Assembly: GCA_017979445.1 (NCBI GenBank)
Contig: CM030710.1
Span: 15,920,248 to 15,984,247, forward strand
DNA: 64,000 nucleotides
Reading direction: 5' to 3'
DNA from: Akebia trifoliata
Taxonomy: Eukaryota > Streptophyta > Magnoliopsida > Ranunculales > Lardizabalaceae
Part shown: positions 60,431 to 64,000 of the stretch, one piece after another
Layout: every line of letters starts with the position of its first letter
Position numbering within the stretch: position 1 is the first letter of the stretch
Translations under genes and position numbers: made by a program
Notes under the pieces: generated by a model
The model's database searches: none
What the model was told of the DNA's origin: nothing
What the model saw: the letters and a program-made list of their open reading frames with translations, nothing else

Positions 60431-63400
60431 TCATCCATAATAATTGAGCTCTATGATATCAGTCAATATACCATAATAGGTAATATCTCCTTGAATTGGA
60501 TTTCTATCACTAGCACTTGTGAAACTTGATGTATTTGCAACCATGATAACTCCGCTGTTTTGAATTTTTCTCTTACTGTCACTACCTTTCGTGCGAAACC
60601 TGAACCCATTAATAATGTACGTGTTGAATCTTTTTGCAACACGATCAGGACCCTTTCTTAATTTCCTAACTTCATCTGAAAGTGCAAAATTCTCCAAATG
60701 GGAGGATATATTGAAAAGTCAATCATCAAATTCTTTGGCATGAAGTTTATCAATTTCAAAACGATTGACCCAACGATGCTGCTGCTTAAGTTCATTCTTG
60801 TGTTTTCTATATATGTTTGAGTTCAAGAGATATGATTAACTATGGATATATTACATTCAACATGCATGGTAAAACTTAAAATAAATATGCATTCTTACTC
60901 AAAGTATAGGGCAAGTGTTTCAGAGTTGAAGAGCATATATCGATTTGCTTATCTCCATGATATTTCATCTAGAGTAAACACTTGTTCTTTCCCCAATGGT
61001 CGACCTGAGATAGTGTTACCAAAGTTATCATTTCTTATCAGTCGATTAAACCTTGTCTCCACATTATCAAAGTACCTCGATCAAAATGTTAAGCGTTCTT
61101 CTGCGAGGTACCCTTCTAGTCGACCTCGATTACGCACATACGATTTAAGTGTGAGAAGGTACCTATGACCATGCATTGAGATAATTTGACTATGAGATTG
61201 AATAGTGTGGTTCATGTGAAACTAAAATAAAAATAATATAAAAATTAATGCATACCTGTCAATAAGGTATATCCATCGATAATATACTAGTCCAACGATT
61301 CGTGCCTCGACAGCCAAGTGAACTGGTAAATGCACCAAAACATCAAAGAACGTTGGGGAAAAAATCCTCTCTAAGTGGTATAATGTTAGCACAATCCGAG
61401 ACTGCAATCTTTTAAAGGTATCTACCCGTGTAACCTTAGAACACAACTCCCTAAAAAATGTGCACAACTTAATTAGGTTTGCGCTCACATGTTTAACCAA
61501 TGTACCTCACAAAGCTATCAAGCATAGTTGTTGCATCAACACATGACAATCATGACTCTTGATTCCTGAAATCTTACGTTTTTTAGGGTGTACACATCGT
61601 GAAATATTTGCTGCATAACCATTTGGAACCTTAACATTCTTCAACACATTACAAAATTTCTCTTTTTCAATATTGCTCATTGTAAAATATGCGGGGGGAT
61701 AATATGTTTTATTTCCCATACTAATTGGATGAAGTTTAATTCGTATTCTCATTTCTTACAAGTTTAGACGAGTCTTCAAATTATCATTTGTCTTTCCTTC
61801 GATGTTCAACAAAGTCCCAATGACATTATCACACACATTTTTTTTAATATGCATGACATCCAAACTATGCCGCAACAAATTCTGTTTCCAATAAGGTAAG
61901 TAAAAAAAAATGGTTTTCTTCTTCCAATTGTAAAAATCTTTCGCATCATCTTCTCGCCCTCTTTTACGACCTTTTGCAACCTTAAAAATCTTTCCGAACG
62001 TGATGTTCATGCCCTCTACTTGTTCCAAAACCTCATAATCAAATGGCGAGATTGGCATAATTTGATGTTCTTGTTCTCCGTCGAAACATCTCTTGTCAAA
62101 TCTAAGCCTATGATCAATCGACAGAAATCGACGGTGACCCAGGTAACAAAATTTTCTACCATGCTTCAAACATCGAGAGCAAGTGTCCTTATTACAATAA
62201 GGACAAGCAAGACGCCCTTTGGTGTTCCATCCAGACAACATAGCGTATCCTGAAAAGTCGCTAATTGTCCATAATAGTACAGCTTTCATTTGAAAGGTTT
62301 GATTGCTATGTGCATCATGTGTCTACACCAAACTCCCAAAATTGTCTCAAATCATCTATCAATAGTTGCAAATACACGTCGATATTATTGTCGGGTCCAC
62401 AAGGACCTGTAATCAATAATGATAACATGAGATAAGGCTGCTTCATGCACATCAATGGTGGCAAGTTGTATACTGTTAAAATGATAGGCCATATACTATG
62501 AGAAATACTCATCGTCCTAAATTGATTAAAGTCATCGGTTACCAACCCAAGTCTAACATTACGACTGTCTAAAGATAATAATCGATGTTTAATGTCAAAA
62601 TCTTTCTAGGCAAGACAGTCGGCTGGATGCCTCAACGACACATCTTTAGTCCAACTCTCATCATGCCATCGCATGAATGATACGGTCTTCGATAACATGC
62701 ATAACCTTTGAAGCCTTGGAACCAATGAAAAATAACACAATATTTTAGCAGGAATCTTTCTTTCTTTCATCCTTGGAGAAATATTCTCATAATTCTTTTT
62801 ATGTTCAACTTGCAGCCATCTCGAAGTACAGTACACCTTGCATAATTGATCATTGGTTGTGTCCTTTCAATATAACATACAGTCATTGGGACACGCATCA
62901 ATTTTATTGTAATTAAGTCTCAAGTCCCTATTGATCTTCATCGCATCATAAAAAGACTTTGGTAATAACTCTCCCTCAGATAATGCCTCCTTCAAAAGCT
63001 TAAGCAACACGTCGAAGGACTTGTTGCTCTATCCAGACAAACATTTTATGTGATATAATCGAACAATGAAATAGAGCTTTGTGAACTTGGTACATCTGGG
63101 ATACAACTCTCTATCTGCATCTTGAAGCAACCTGAAGAAGTTTACTACTTTGGTATTGCGCCCTTGTGTAGGTTCACTTGCTCTATCAGGTACATCATTG
63201 TCCACACCCGACATACCAAAAGCATCGTGCAACATTCCATTCATATTAACACCACATGGAGCATCATCACATGGAATAGTGAGTGTGGATGTGGAAGAAG
63301 TTTTCCCGTGATATTTCCACAGTGTGTAATGCCATAATTCCATAAACGATGAGATGCTCCTGGACAACATCCCATTTCAAGATCTTAAAATTGACACATT

Positions 63401-63611
63401 TCCTACATGCATATGGGATGAGGCATGTTGATGTATTGGCAAATGCGAAGTCGAGGAATTTATCAACACCGTTTATATATTCACTACTCACCCTACTTTA
63501 GAAAATAATGTAGGACAATTTTTAAAAACAAATCCCATTGAGTTATAAACATTGACAATGAATCATAAGTAGTTGAGTTTACCTCGACTTTTTCATCCAA
63601 CTCTTATCCAT
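60431..63611 (-). pseudogene. TNP2-like transposase of CACTA B
   Basis: A full-length but decayed transposase. Exon 1 starts at 63611 (MDKSWMKKSR) with donor GTAAAC after 63583; exon 2 begins at 63492 (SSEYINGVDKFLDFAF). Then follow RKCVN, GMLHDAFGMSG, LYPRCTKFTKLYFIVRLYHI, RHPADCLA, DFSGYAMLSGWNTKGRLACP, VMHIKKNVCDNVIGTLLN, GIKSHDCHVLMQQL, FFDVLVHLPVHLAVE, an intron near 61255-61168, LKSYVRNRGRLEGYLAEE and finally NTYIINGFRFRTK to DIIELNYYG. Lesions: Trp to TAG after DCLA (about 62606), a shift at about 62318, Gln to TAA at about 61753 and Arg to TGA at about 61503. It cannot work now. Confidence 0.88.
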
Positions 63612-64000
63612 CACTTCCTTCAACACCTAAATTCAAAAATTACTATAAAAAATAATACTATAAAGACTGTAACAAATGTGAGGTTTTCTTTACAGTCTAT
63701 TTGGATTGAGAGAAGATAAGAGAAGATTAGAGAATATGCAATTTTATCTTCTTTTCTCCTATTTGGATTGTTAAGTGGGGAGAGAAGAGAAGAAAAGTGG
63801 AGGGAAAAAAATAGAAAAAATGTCAAATTTGGTTATATCCAAAAGTGGAGATATGCGGAGGGAAGATAAGAGACTAAAGTTTTTCATTTAAAGTTTGTCC
63901 CAATTATTTTGAAAATTTCTAAAAATATGTAATATTGGCAGGCCAGCTATTACTACTTACACCCCAAGTAATTAAACATCCTGCAGCCCATCTGACAAGC
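63612..64000. other. CACTA B upstream flank, purine-rich
   Basis: The stretch 63700-63870 on the plus strand is rich in GAGAAGATAAGAGAAG-like purines with TATTTGGATTG repeated at 63699 and 63763. It would be the 5' untranslated region and promoter of the CACTA B transposase, or another small insertion. The right terminus is not seen before the window ends. Confidence 0.4.

Larger units (their letters stand above)
34139..64000 (-). mobile_element. CACTA B: large composite with captured gene fragments
   Basis: The left terminus CACTACAACATTTTTGG at 34139 is followed by subterminal repeats. Minus-strand CACTA transposase remnants occupy 58140-63611, with the TNP2 start at 63611, so the other end should lie just beyond 64000. 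Between them are fragments of at least five host genes, all on the minus strand like the transposase. Removing the two later LTR insertions (11.15 kb and 3.2 kb), the element would still exceed 15 kb. That the terminus and the transposase belong to one element is inferred from orientation and position; a nested Helitron carrying the fragments is possible. Confidence 0.5.

Noticed and set aside
60842..61168. Plus-strand 108-codon frame
   Set aside because: Antisense shadow of the TNP2 remnant (LKSYVRNRGRLEGY on the minus strand).

Overview
The window is plant nuclear DNA and almost entirely transposable elements. The evidence is the LTR and CACTA families present, the captured exons of plant-type proteins with introns, and the AT-rich intergenic sequence. 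A flowering plant with a repeat-rich genome fits; the species cannot be told. I see no intact host gene, tRNA, rRNA or CRISPR array.

Layout. (1) 1-4087: end of a Tat-like LTR retrotransposon on the minus strand (leader with two tandem arrays, primer-binding site, LTR 1689-4087), inserted in the LTR of a decayed Ty1/copia element (4088-about 5690). (2) About 5690-25680: one old LTR of a second family ('family X', TGTAACACCCC...CCACA), broken by two later insertions: a full-length Gag-only Tat-like element (Element 1, 6209-20605) and a solo LTR of the same superfamily (21758-25599, perfect CCATG duplication). (3) 25681-34138: a degenerate CACTA (En/Spm) transposon, CACTA A, plus strand, with TNP2-like, Transposase_24-like and Ulp1-like protease remnants, interrupted by a roughly 0.4-kb MITE and a solo family X LTR (TSD TTTAG). 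(4) 34139 to past the right edge: a large composite, CACTA B. A CACTACAACA terminus with seven roughly 64-bp subterminal repeats lies at 34139, and minus-strand transposase remnants lie at 58140-63611. Between them are at least five fragments of unrelated host genes, all on the minus strand with introns: HMG-CoA synthase, a CBP60 calmodulin-binding protein, an ABCB transporter, a GH51 alpha-L-arabinofuranosidase and a BIG-type ARF-GEF, plus one unidentified exon. CACTA B was itself hit by a young Gag-only element (Element 2, 34755-45904, near-identical LTRs, perfect ATATT TSD) and a solo family X LTR (48441-51647, perfect GGAAT TSD).

How the parts work together. Elements 1 and 2 have LTRs, tRNA-primer site, Gag and polypurine tract but no recognisable protease, reverse transcriptase, RNase H or integrase, so they would depend on enzymes from an autonomous relative. 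CACTA B, if truly one element, is a gene-fragment-capturing transposon; a Helitron origin of the mosaic is the main alternative. Exon edges, target-site duplications and element borders were read directly from the sequence. Family names rest on recognising conserved protein motifs and were not checked by database search.
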